Assembly: GCA_016292095.1 (NCBI GenBank)
Contig: JAEFAB010000006.1
Span: 1-47,996, forward strand
Length of the DNA: 47,996 bases
Source: Eubacterium sp.
GTDB taxonomy: Bacteria > Bacillota > Clostridia > Lachnospirales > Lachnospiraceae
Reading direction: 5' to 3'
A model generated the notes under the pieces. That model saw only the letters and a program-made list of their open reading frames with translations, was not told where the DNA came from and made no database searches. Positions 1 through 7,254 of this stretch are shown here, one piece after another. The number at the start of each line of letters is the position of its first letter. Position 1 is the first letter of the stretch. The position numbers and the translations under genes are program-made.

Positions 1-848
1 CAGTAGTTCAGCATACTACAAGACAGCCAATCGAAGTTAATATTTCAGACGGTGAAATTGAAGCATGTGTAGCATTATATGAAGCAAATGTACAGAATAA
101 TTCAGCAGCAGACATTGCAAAGATTAGTTTTGATGTTTCAGGTGGTACATTTACATCTACAGATACAGATACAGGAGCAGCAATTGCAACTGAAGATATG
201 AGCGGATTTGTAAGAGGTGGTACATTTAATACCCCTGTAGCTGAAGAAGATTGTGCACCAGGATTTGTACCTGAAGATAACGGTGATGGTACTTATGGTG
301 TTGAACCTGATGAAGGTTTGATGATAGTTGATTCATATAAGGGAGATAAGGCACAAGAAAACTGGACATATCCAGAAGAAAGTGGTAAAATATTTGCAGG
401 TTGGTATACGGATGATACATGTACAACACCTTATACAGGAACGACAGGAGCAGCTTATCCTCTGTTTGTTGATGAAAATGTGCTGAAAGTTAGAGTTCAG
501 CTTAAGATCGGACAGAATGGAGACAAAGATTCTCTGAGATTTATCTCTAATGTTGATAAGTTAGATTATCTTGAAGCAGGCTTTGATATCGTTAATGGTA
601 GCAAAGGATTTACAGCTAAGGTTACCAGAGTGTACAAATCATTAATCGGAAACGGAAACACACAGCTTCCGACACAGTATTCAGAAGATGCGATTGGATT
701 TATCACTTATAACCTTAATGGCATTCCAAGTACAGGAGTTGATTTAGTTGCAACACCATATTGGGTAACAGCAGATGGCACTAGAGTAACCGGTATTGCA
801 AGCCCGAATATCACAAGTGAAGAAATTAATGCCAGAAAGAATCAGTAG
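1..848 (+). CDS. Cell-surface protein with InlB B-like repeat, 3' end only
   Basis: The reading frame is open from the left edge (first full codon at 3), so this is the C-terminal part of a longer protein. I see tandem segments around SGGTF and RGGTF followed by FVPEDNGDGTYGV, a pattern common in long repetitive Lachnospiraceae surface proteins. Near the middle is an FAGWYTDDTCTTPYTG segment that fits the Listeria-Bacteroides (Flg_new/InlB B) repeat. The last ~110 residues, from about VRVQLKIGQNGDKDSLRF, form a separate globular domain I do not recognise. There is no sortase LPxTG motif or C-terminal membrane segment, so any anchoring must lie upstream. An adhesive or structural role outside the cell is inference. 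It ends 21 bp before the first small peptide gene; a functional link to that operon is not shown. Confidence 0.75.
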   Translation, partial: VVQHTTRQPIEVNISDGEIEACVALYEANVQNNSAADIAKISFDVSGGTFTSTDTDTGAAIATEDMSGFVRGGTFNTPVAEEDCAPGFVPEDNGDGTYGVEPDEGLMIVDSYKGDKAQENWTYPEESGKIFAGWYTDDTCTTPYTGTTGAAYPLFVDENVLKVRVQLKIGQNGDKDSLRFISNVDKLDYLEAGFDIVNGSKGFTAKVTRVYKSLIGNGNTQLPTQYSEDAIGFITYNLNGIPSTGVDLVATPYWVTADGTRVTGIASPNITSEEINARKNQ

Positions 849-869
849 ATTGGAAAGGAGTAGAGTGAT

Positions 870-989
870 ATGTTCAATCATTATAGTGAACCAGAAATGG
901 AAGTTATTAGATTGGAAGAGTCTTTGAAAGTTGCTTGTCTTTTAAGTCAGGGAGAAGATAATACTGAACCGGATTGGAACGACTGGTAA
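870..989 (+). CDS. Small precursor-like peptide 1 (39 aa)
   Basis: This is a 39-residue ORF with a strong ribosome binding site, GGAAAGGAG, at 852-860. The N-terminal part MFNHYSEPEMEVIRLEES carries Y-x-x-P followed by EVI and a hydrophobic/acidic stretch. This is the same layout as peptide 2, and it resembles the YxxP leader element that PqqD-type (B1/RRE) proteins bind in lasso-peptide precursors. The C-terminal part is acidic and aromatic and ends GEDNTEPDWNDW. It contains one Cys (residue 23), one Ser and one Thr in the putative core. A 13-bp perfect hairpin follows at 1040-1070. PqqD, kinase and peptidase genes lie downstream, so a RiPP precursor role is a reasonable inference but is not proven. 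Confidence 0.7.
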   Translation: MFNHYSEPEMEVIRLEESLKVACLLSQGEDNTEPDWNDW

Positions 990-1039
990 AATTCTCTGCA
1001 TAAGATTGGTTGAAACGATAAAGACGAATTCAGAAAATT

Positions 1040-1070
1040 ATATGGGGATGGAATTGATCCATCCCCATAT
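1040..1070 (+). promoter_or_regulatory. 13-bp hairpin after peptide 1
   Basis: Arms 1040-1052 and 1058-1070 (ATATGGGGATGGA and its exact complement) are separated by a 5-nt loop. The next bases are TTGAAAAG, not a long U-tract, so it may be a partial terminator or an mRNA-stabilising/processing hairpin. Such an element would let peptide 1 be made in excess over the downstream enzymes (inference). Confidence 0.65.
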
Positions 1071-1094
1071 TTGAAAAGAACGAGGAGAAAAGAA

Positions 1095-1226
1095 ATGGAG
1101 AGAGAGTATCAAGAACCAATTGCTGAAGTGATTAGTTTTGAAGATAATATCAAAGCTCTCACATACGCAAGTCCCGGAAGTAAGGAAGATTCAGGTTCAT
1201 GGGACGATATATTTGGCGGAAACTAG
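1095..1226 (+). CDS. Small precursor-like peptide 2 (43 aa)
   Basis: This is a 43-residue ORF with the ribosome binding site GAGGAGAAAAG just upstream. The start MEREYQEPIAEVISFED aligns without gaps to peptide 1 (Y-x-E-P-x-x-E-V-I), which supports a shared leader recognised by the PqqD-like protein at 2716-2982. The tail is Ser/Gly/Asp-rich and ends SKEDSGSWDDIFGGN. It has several serines in an acidic context that an HPr-kinase-like enzyme could phosphorylate (inference from the paeninodin-type lasso kinases). There is no Cys. A 12-bp hairpin with a GAAA loop follows at 1237-1264. A region nearly matching its C-terminus occurs inside the membrane protein encoded next. Confidence 0.72.
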   Translation: MEREYQEPIAEVISFEDNIKALTYASPGSKEDSGSWDDIFGGN

Positions 1227-1236
1227 AAAAATGAGA

Positions 1237-1268
1237 ATAGGAATAGGAGAAATCCTATTCCTATCTTT
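1237..1268 (+). promoter_or_regulatory. 12-bp hairpin with GAAA tetraloop after peptide 2
   Basis: Arms 1237-1248 (ATAGGAATAGGA) and 1253-1264 are perfect complements around a GAAA loop, followed by CTTTAT. It is a weak terminator or a stabilising hairpin, placed after peptide 2 in the same way as the hairpin after peptide 1. Confidence 0.65.
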
Positions 1269-1315
1269 ATATAACCGGATAGTTTGAGGACGGAAAAGAA
1301 TCGGGGTGAATGTTT

Positions 1316-1987
1316 ATGGATAAAAAGATTATTGCAGCAATTGTCGGCGGAGTGTTAATCATTGCAATAGCCATTGGTAGTGTGTTTATAATCAGTCGGA
1401 GCGGAAATGATCATAAAGGCACAGAAGAAAACGCTAAAAAAGAAAGTTCTGTTGAAACCAAAGAAGAAACCACGCCAGAGGGAAATTTTATCGTAGTAGA
1501 TGAAGGAAATCAGGATGATGGCGATTCTGGAGACTGGGATGAAGTTCTGGGAGATGGATCTGAGAAAAAGACTGAAAATGTTACAGAAGAAGCGGAAAAA
1601 CAGGAAGAGACTGTGACAGAAGCTGAAACAGAAAAAAAAGAGAGCTTTTTTGAAAGATTGACGAATAAAGCAAAGAAACTGGTTAAGACTTATGGAAAGC
1701 CTGTGGGTGAAAAGCAGAATGTCACAAAACCTGCACAGAACGGAGAAGAGAAGGCTACCGATAAAGAACCTTCCGGTGAGAAAAAAGAAGAAAAGACAGA
1801 AGGAACAAAAGAAAAAGAAACGGAAAAGCAGGCTGAAAAGGAAACGGAAAAACAGACAGAGAAACAGACAGAAAAACAGACGGAGAAGAAGACTGAAAAA
1901 CCAACAGAAAAGAAAACAGAAAAGCCGACCAAGAAGAAAGAACTTGTAGGAGAAGATAATACTGATGAAGGATATATCGATTGGTAA
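1316..1987 (+). CDS. Membrane-anchored Lys/Glu/Thr-rich protein with peptide-like motifs
   Basis: An ATG also exists at 1310, but the GGGGTG site at 1303-1308 fits 1316 better. The protein is 223 aa: an N-terminal membrane segment (about residues 5-27, Ile/Val/Ala-rich), an acidic region, then a long low-complexity tail of TEKQ/TEKK/TEKP-type units. Two short stretches repeat the ends of the upstream small peptides. DSGDWDEVLGDG (mid-protein) is like DSGSWDDIFGG of peptide 2. The very C-terminus GEDNTDEGYIDW is like GEDNTEPDWNDW of peptide 1. The last 23 bp overlap the kinase gene, so the two are translationally linked. It could be a carrier, scaffold or substrate of the same modifying enzymes (inference). 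It has no recognised family. Confidence 0.75.
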   Translation: MDKKIIAAIVGGVLIIAIAIGSVFIISRSGNDHKGTEENAKKESSVETKEETTPEGNFIVVDEGNQDDGDSGDWDEVLGDGSEKKTENVTEEAEKQEETVTEAETEKKESFFERLTNKAKKLVKTYGKPVGEKQNVTKPAQNGEEKATDKEPSGEKKEEKTEGTKEKETEKQAEKETEKQTEKQTEKQTEKKTEKPTEKKTEKPTKKKELVGEDNTDEGYIDW

Positions 1988-2726
1988 AAAGAAGTTCCTG
2001 TGTAAAGTTGCAGGACTTGTATACGAAGTAGAATATCAGTATCCATATACGAAAAAGAAATTTAAAGACTATTTGATTGATTCTTCAGATGTTAATCAGG
2101 AAATTATTCGGATTACGTATGATAGTAAAGATTTGGAAGAAGTTTTAAAATTGGCACCCGGTGTTTCGGGAGGATATCAGGAATATGCTTGTATTTTTGA
2201 TAAAATTGCTTCCGGATTGCTGGAACAGGAGATGATTCTGATGCACGGTGCGCTGATTGAATATGAAGGAGACGGATTCATTTTTACAGCACCGAGTGGT
2301 ACCGGAAAAACTACGCATATAGTTCTTTGGAGAAAATATCTGGGAGAAAAGGTAGTTATAGTCAACGGAGATAAGCCGGAACTGGCTATTGAAGATGATT
2401 CGGTCGTTGCGTACGGAACACCATGGTGTGGAAGTGAAGGATGGCAGGTTAACAAAAGTGTGCCGTTGAAAGGAATTTGTTTTATTCGACGCGGGACGGA
2501 AAATAGAATTAAAGAAATATCGCCGGGAGAATATATAGAGCACCTGATCCAACAGTTCTATTTTGACATTCGAAGTGGTGAAATGCCAAAGGTATTGGAA
2601 TTTATTAATAAAATCGTTGAAAGGGTTCCTTTCTACTTGTTGGAATGTGATATTTCTGAAGAGGCTGCAAAATGCAGTTTTGAAAAAATGACTGGAAAAG
2701 AATGGAGAAAACAGTATGAAAATTAA
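1965..2726 (+). CDS. HPr-kinase-like ATPase (RiPP-associated kinase family)
   Basis: The protein is 253 aa. Walker A is APSGTGKTTH at residues 109-118, preceded by HGALIEYEGDGFIF and followed by NGDKPEL and PWCGSEGW. These are the typical blocks of HPr kinase/phosphorylase-related proteins in peptide-modification and exopolysaccharide clusters. It lacks the N-terminal domain of true HPrK. Known relatives in Bacillota lasso clusters (paeninodin type) phosphorylate the precursor's C-terminal Ser; the same role here is inference. The ATG at 1965 lies inside the end of the preceding gene, and the codons for its GEDN motif provide the GGAGAAG ribosome binding site. It overlaps the PqqD gene by 11 bp. 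Confidence 0.85.
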   Translation: MKDISIGKKKFLCKVAGLVYEVEYQYPYTKKKFKDYLIDSSDVNQEIIRITYDSKDLEEVLKLAPGVSGGYQEYACIFDKIASGLLEQEMILMHGALIEYEGDGFIFTAPSGTGKTTHIVLWRKYLGEKVVIVNGDKPELAIEDDSVVAYGTPWCGSEGWQVNKSVPLKGICFIRRGTENRIKEISPGEYIEHLIQQFYFDIRSGEMPKVLEFINKIVERVPFYLLECDISEEAAKCSFEKMTGKEWRKQYEN

Positions 2727-2982
2727 AGAAGGATTTTTAGTTCGTTCCGTAGCAGGACAGACAGTGATTATTCCGGATGGAGATAAGAATACAGATTTTG
2801 CCGGAATGATTCGTTTGAATGAAACGGGTAAATTGATTTGGGAAGCAGTGGCTACCGGGAAAACGGAAGATGAAATTGCTTCAGAAATTGTAGAACAGTA
2901 TGGAATTACAAAAGAAAAGGCAGTCCAGGACGTGCAGTCGTTTTTGGGTAAAATGAAAACAGAGGGCTTTTTGGACGAATGA
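2716..2982 (+). CDS. PqqD-family peptide-binding protein (RRE)
   Basis: The protein is 88 aa. It starts with a beta-strand pattern (LVRSVAGQTVIIPDGDK), then LNETGKLIWEAV and a helical region DEIASEIVEQYGITKEKAVQDV ending SFLGKMKTEGFL, which is the PqqD fold seen as a free RiPP recognition element. Such proteins hold the leader peptide and present the core to modifying enzymes. It overlaps the kinase gene upstream (11 bp) and the peptidase gene downstream (4 bp, ATGA), so the enzymes are translationally coupled. The YxxP motif in the two small peptides is its probable target (inference from lasso B1 proteins). Confidence 0.88.
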   Translation: MKIKEGFLVRSVAGQTVIIPDGDKNTDFAGMIRLNETGKLIWEAVATGKTEDEIASEIVEQYGITKEKAVQDVQSFLGKMKTEGFLDE

Positions 2983-3431
2983 AAGATACGGTAAACATTG
3001 AGGAATTTATGCAACAAAACGGATTTTTTATGAACGTTGTAGATGGAATCAGTATGTATCCAATGTTACGTTCAAAAAGAGATATTGTTGTGATTAAACC
3101 TTATGAAGGGCGATTGAAAAAATATGATGTTCCCCTTTATAAAGTAAATAACGATTATATTTTGCATCGAATTATTAAGGTTCTTCCGGATTCTTATGTG
3201 ATGCGGGGAGATAATCGTATGGATAAGGAGTATGGCATTAAAGATGAAGATATCATTGGTGTGCTTACTTCTTTTCATCGGGATAAAAAAGAAATTTGTG
3301 TAGAAAACAAATGGTATTGTTTGTATTCCAGACTATGGAATTATATCTTTCCGATTCGGCTGCTATATAAGAAATGCAGAGGGTTTGCCGGAAGGATAAA
3401 AAGGCTCGCGAGTAAACAGATAAGAGGATAA
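2979..3431 (+). CDS. S24/S26-family peptidase, SipW-like Ser-His type
   Basis: The protein is 150 aa. GISMYPML places the nucleophile at Ser25. The second catalytic site reads YILHRIIKV with His63 where bacterial LepB would have Lys, so it matches the Ser-His signal peptidases (SipW/ER type). GDNR follows at 77-80. There is no clear N-terminal membrane anchor; a hydrophobic/aromatic patch (LWNYIFPIRLLY) near residues 114-127 may touch the membrane. In this operon it is the only candidate to remove leaders or cut the modified peptide or membrane protein (inference). It overlaps the PqqD gene by 4 bp. Confidence 0.85.
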   Translation: MKDTVNIEEFMQQNGFFMNVVDGISMYPMLRSKRDIVVIKPYEGRLKKYDVPLYKVNNDYILHRIIKVLPDSYVMRGDNRMDKEYGIKDEDIIGVLTSFHRDKKEICVENKWYCLYSRLWNYIFPIRLLYKKCRGFAGRIKRLASKQIRG

Positions 3432-3434
3432 ACA

Positions 3435-4703
3435 ATGGGACAGGAAAAACGTCAGCATCAGAGTTTCGAGGCAGGACGGGGAAATGAAGTAAAAAATGAA
3501 GAGGTTTTTAATTTGGCGTGCAAATACATGCTTCATTTGATGAAGTGTGCTTTGAATGATTTGCCGGCAGAGAAGAAACCGGAGGAATGTAGCTGGGAAA
3601 TGGTGTACAATGTCATTTCAAAAAATGATGTGCAGGGTCTCACCTACTATGCAATTGAACCGTTTGCCAATGAGATGCCGGTTGATTTGGTGAAAAAGTG
3701 GAAGGATTATCGGAATACGGTAATATACAAAAAACTGATGATGGCGGAAGAACGCGAGGCAATTTTATCAGACCTTAGTAAAGAAGGAATATCATTTCTT
3801 CAGCTTAAAGGATGTCAAATTGAAAAATATTATCCAAAGCCGGGAATGCGTGATATGGCGGATAATGATATTCTGTATGGTAGAATTGAAAAGGATGCCA
3901 AGGGCGGATATCGTATCGTAGGAAAAACAGACAAGGAACGCAGAAAAACAGTTGCTGTAACACAAAAAATTCTGTTGTCATATATGAAGAAACGAGGATA
4001 TGTTACGAAAGGAAACTACGAGAAAGATGATGTTTGTTTAAAGAATCATTTATACAATTTTGAAATGCATCGTGATTTAATGGATCCGGGAAGCGAGCAT
4101 TTAAAGTATTACAGAAATCCTTGGGAGAAAGCAATTCCTAATGAGGATTCGACTTATGAATTCCATTATTCATTAGAAGATGAGTATATTTTTATGGTTG
4201 CTCATGAGTATAAACATTACCAGACTAAAGGAAGTGGTGTACGAAATCTGGCAGATTTTTATGTTTTTTTGCGAAAAGAAAACAACAGACTGGATTGGGA
4301 TTACATTAATAGAGAACTGGATACGTTAAAAATCAGAGATTTTGAGAATCGGATTAAAACGATTGCAGAAAACTGTATGAATCCAAAAAATGAAGTGAAT
4401 CCGGCAGAGGAGGAAGATATTTTCTTTATGTGTCGGTGTGGTGTTTTTGGAACAGTACAGAATGCTCTGCAGCGTCAGGTGAAAGGATATGCCAAAGAAG
4501 GAGAGAGCCTGAAAAAGGCGAAAAGAAGGTATTATTATCGGCGTTTCTTTCCGCCGGATGAGTTTTATGAGGATCGGTTTCCGTTCTTTTATAAACACAA
4601 AATACTTCGCCCGTTTTTCACAATTTATCGAAGTGTAAGAGGCGTTTTATTTCATTCAAAACATTTGAAAAAAGAATATAAAAATATTTCAGATTTGAAG
4701 TAA
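3435..4703 (+). CDS. Nucleotidyltransferase family protein (PF14907-like)
   Basis: The protein is 422 aa. The core LKGCQIEKYYPKPGMRDMADNDIL (split here as LKG at 124-126, then YYPKPGMRDM and D143-x-D145) is the hallmark of the uncharacterised nucleotidyltransferase family PF14907, where the usual form is LKG...YP..R...DID. This family often sits in Bacillota lasso and other RiPP clusters next to HPrK-like kinases, but its substrate is unknown. The C-terminal half is helical and basic. It follows the peptidase gene by 3 bp with AGAGGATAA as ribosome binding site. It is the last gene before a strong terminator at 4710-4743. Confidence 0.82.
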   Translation: MGQEKRQHQSFEAGRGNEVKNEEVFNLACKYMLHLMKCALNDLPAEKKPEECSWEMVYNVISKNDVQGLTYYAIEPFANEMPVDLVKKWKDYRNTVIYKKLMMAEEREAILSDLSKEGISFLQLKGCQIEKYYPKPGMRDMADNDILYGRIEKDAKGGYRIVGKTDKERRKTVAVTQKILLSYMKKRGYVTKGNYEKDDVCLKNHLYNFEMHRDLMDPGSEHLKYYRNPWEKAIPNEDSTYEFHYSLEDEYIFMVAHEYKHYQTKGSGVRNLADFYVFLRKENNRLDWDYINRELDTLKIRDFENRIKTIAENCMNPKNEVNPAEEEDIFFMCRCGVFGTVQNALQRQVKGYAKEGESLKKAKRRYYYRRFFPPDEFYEDRFPFFYKHKILRPFFTIYRSVRGVLFHSKHLKKEYKNISDLK

Positions 4704-4709
4704 TTAGAT

Positions 4710-4743
4710 GGCAGGTGTCTCGACCCTGCCGTTTTCTTTTTTT
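4710..4743 (+). terminator. Rho-independent terminator of the peptide operon
   Basis: Stem GGCAGG (4710-4715) / CCTGCC (4725-4730) with a 9-nt loop is followed by GTTTTCTTTTTTT. It lies directly after the nucleotidyltransferase stop codon. Confidence 0.85.
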
Positions 4744-4747
4744 GAAA

Positions 4748-4776
4748 TCGACAAAAAGAATCTGTTTTGCTACAAT
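4748..4776 (+). promoter_or_regulatory. Sigma-A type promoter for the DUF4832 gene
   Basis: A -35-like TCGACA (4748-4753), a 17-bp spacer and a -10 TACAAT (4771-4776) lie 34 bp upstream of the ATG, directly after the upstream terminator. Confidence 0.6.
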
Positions 4777-4809
4777 AAATACAGAATTATTAGGAAAAGG
4801 AGACAAAAA

Positions 4810-7131
4810 ATGAAATTCAAAAGGATTCGGTGGATTAGCGCTACAGTTTGTATCTGCTTGATGATGGTTACTTTGGGAAATTTAATGAGAAGGGTTCCGG
4901 CACAGGATATGGTGGCACATTCTGTTGCGGCAGGAAATTCCTGGGAAGGAAATCCGTTAAAAGGATTTGTGCCTTTTGAAGAGAAGACTTCGGCCTTTCC
5001 ACACAGTATGGAATGGTTCTATATTCCGGTTAGTGCGGTACAGACAGGAATGAATTCCTTTGATTGGACTGCATTGGAAAATCGGCTAAATACCATTGCA
5101 GGAAGAGGGCATCAGGCGGTGTTACGTTTTTATTATGATTATCCGGGAGAAGCTTCCGGAGTGCCGCAGTTTTTAATTGATCAAGGGCTTGAGATGCGCT
5201 ATTACAATGAACCGGAGCGCTTAGGTGGTTCCGGATATTGTCCGGATTACGAGAATGCTTTGTTTCGCCAATCCATGGTTCAGTTTATCCATGCATTTGG
5301 TGAAAAGTATGATGGTGATAAAAGAATCGGATTTATTACGTTGGGATTATTAGGCTTTTGGGGCGAATGGCATAACTGGCCTTTTGATGATGGGTCTGAA
5401 CCGGGTAAGGACTGGAGTATTCCGACGGCTGTGTACAAAGAGGTTCTGGATGCTTTTGACAGCTCTTTTGGAAAGACAGAGCTTTGTGTGAGAGAACCAA
5501 AAAGCGGAATTAATTTCAACAATTATGATGTGGGATTTCATGATGACTCTTTTGGGTATGCTACCTTATCCCAGGCAAGTGGTGGACAGGATTGGAGTTT
5601 TATGCAGAAAATGTATAACTTCGGAATGGGTGAACGCTGGAAGACAAATTGTATTGGTGGGGAAGTCTATCCTCCAAGCCAAAATGATATTTTTTCAGGA
5701 AGAACACCGGATGGTAGCTTCCAAAGCTGGGAGTTGTGTATGCAGGAAGCTCATGCAACCTGGATGCTTTGTGAACAGATGAAGTATTATCAGGGAACAA
5801 CAAAAACAAACGCAAGAAATGCGGCAAAGCAGTTAGGATATGATTTTCAGGTAACAACAGCTTATTACCCGAATCAATGCAGTGATACGATTCCGGTTAA
5901 AATTGCCATAAAGAATATTGGAAGCGCTCCATTCTACTATGACCATGAGAACTGGCCGGTAGCAATTGGAGTAAAGCAGAATGGAAGTGTTGTGAAACAA
6001 TGGAAAACGGATTGGGATTTGTGTGATATTCCGGCAGATGCAACCTTGCGGGAATTTTCTTATACCATTGAAAATGCCGGGTTGGAACAGGGAAATTATA
6101 CATTGTGCATGAAAGTAATAAATCCTTTGGAGAACGGAAATATTCTGGGGTTTGCCAATGAAGGACAACAAAGTGATGGATGGTTAACTTTAGGAAATGT
6201 GAACATTGCTCAGGGGACGGTTGAAACAACCACCAAAGAGGAAGCGACTACAGAAGAAGAAACAACAACCCGGGAAGGAACAACGGTTTCTTTTTACGAG
6301 GAAGAAACTGCGGTAAAAATTCAGGTGTCAACAAATCTTGCATACCAAACACTGCAAGCGTATTTAGATGTGGACGGAAAGAATGATAGTGGATTTGTGA
6401 ATGGGTCTGACGGATTGGATACCAGTGCTGGTTTTGACTTTTTGCTGGAAGGAAACAGTCTTTATCGTTACAGTGGAACCGGAAGTAATTGGAGCTGGAC
6501 GGCAGTGGAAAATGCTGAGGTTTCCGTAAACAGCCGGGGGGAAATTGTAATTCCAAAGAGTGTGCTGACGACATTGAATGCTGATGCGAAAGTGCAGGTT
6601 CGTCTGGTGGATAGCTCCTGGAATGGAATTTATGTTTCTCAGTTGATTTCCATGTTTCCGTATAAAGCAGAAGGATTGGAAGTGAATGGTTTTCAGATTA
6701 ATGCAAGAAAGGGCGGCTTGAGAACAATTTATTCCGCAAGCTCTACTATTCACGGAGAAAAAATTCGGGAACTAGGATTGATTTATGGTCTCGACGTGGA
6801 TGGATTTCAACGGGAGGATATGATTTTAGAGAATCAAAATCCATATGTTCATGTGGAACCATGTGATGCGGTGAAAGGACCATTTTCGCAGACGCTTTCC
6901 ATGGATCAAAGCTATGCAATGACCATGAAATTTGCCGTTGGAAATGCAAAAGAGTTTACGACCGGATTTTTTGTCCGAGCCTATGCAATGTTGGAAAATG
7001 GTGAAGTAGTCTATACAGATATTCATCAGTATCAGATTGGAGACATTGCTGAGGAAGCTTACCATAATCAAAATCTCAGTGATGCAGAGAAAAACTATAT
7101 TTATAATAGAATTCTTAGCGTTATAAAGTAG
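4810..7131 (+). CDS. Exported DUF4832-domain protein (glycoside-hydrolase-like barrel)
   Basis: The start is taken at 4810 (AAAAGGAGACAAAAA before it); an in-frame ATG at 4708 falls upstream of the promoter. The protein is 773 aa. It has an N-terminal membrane/signal segment (RWISATVCICLMMVTLG), then a TIM-barrel-like region with GFWGEWHNWPF, REPKSG, HDDSFGY and GGEVYPP. These blocks are typical of DUF4874/DUF4832 proteins, which resemble glycoside hydrolases. A Thr/Glu linker (TTKEEATTEEETTTREGTT) leads to a C-terminal beta-rich region that I do not recognise. No catalytic activity has been assigned to this family to my knowledge. It is likely monocistronic, between a terminator and a second terminator. 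Confidence 0.8.
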   Translation: MKFKRIRWISATVCICLMMVTLGNLMRRVPAQDMVAHSVAAGNSWEGNPLKGFVPFEEKTSAFPHSMEWFYIPVSAVQTGMNSFDWTALENRLNTIAGRGHQAVLRFYYDYPGEASGVPQFLIDQGLEMRYYNEPERLGGSGYCPDYENALFRQSMVQFIHAFGEKYDGDKRIGFITLGLLGFWGEWHNWPFDDGSEPGKDWSIPTAVYKEVLDAFDSSFGKTELCVREPKSGINFNNYDVGFHDDSFGYATLSQASGGQDWSFMQKMYNFGMGERWKTNCIGGEVYPPSQNDIFSGRTPDGSFQSWELCMQEAHATWMLCEQMKYYQGTTKTNARNAAKQLGYDFQVTTAYYPNQCSDTIPVKIAIKNIGSAPFYYDHENWPVAIGVKQNGSVVKQWKTDWDLCDIPADATLREFSYTIENAGLEQGNYTLCMKVINPLENGNILGFANEGQQSDGWLTLGNVNIAQGTVETTTKEEATTEEETTTREGTTVSFYEEETAVKIQVSTNLAYQTLQAYLDVDGKNDSGFVNGSDGLDTSAGFDFLLEGNSLYRYSGTGSNWSWTAVENAEVSVNSRGEIVIPKSVLTTLNADAKVQVRLVDSSWNGIYVSQLISMFPYKAEGLEVNGFQINARKGGLRTIYSASSTIHGEKIRELGLIYGLDVDGFQREDMILENQNPYVHVEPCDAVKGPFSQTLSMDQSYAMTMKFAVGNAKEFTTGFFVRAYAMLENGEVVYTDIHQYQIGDIAEEAYHNQNLSDAEKNYIYNRILSVIK

Positions 7132-7211
7132 AACGTGGGAATTGTAGCAGGGCTGGACAAACGAAAAAAGAATAGGAACGTCTTTTCGGTATTTACGAAT
7201 CAGACAATTAA

Positions 7212-7254
7212 AATAATACCCCTCTGTTGTTTTAAACAGCAGAGGGGTATTATT
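7212..7254. terminator. Bidirectional terminator between converging genes
   Basis: There are perfect 15-bp arms: AATAATACCCCTCTG at 7212-7226 and its complement at 7240-7254. A/T ends on both sides provide U-tracts in either direction. It serves the DUF4832 gene and the converging HTH gene. Confidence 0.85.

Noticed and set aside
1690-2046. Minus-strand ORF of FSVSFS-type repeats
   Set aside because: It is the antisense shadow of the Lys/Glu/Thr repeats in the membrane protein gene.
2145-3017. Long minus-strand ORF (290 codons) opposite the kinase and PqqD genes
   Set aside because: Low-complexity Ser/Phe/Asn composition, no ribosome binding site, and the plus strand has clear conserved genes in the same place.
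870-4703. Ordinary lasso-peptide cluster
   Set aside because: There is no asparagine-synthetase-like cyclase and no transglutaminase-like leader protease in the window, and the putative cores lack the usual Gly-x7/8-Asp/Glu ring layout.
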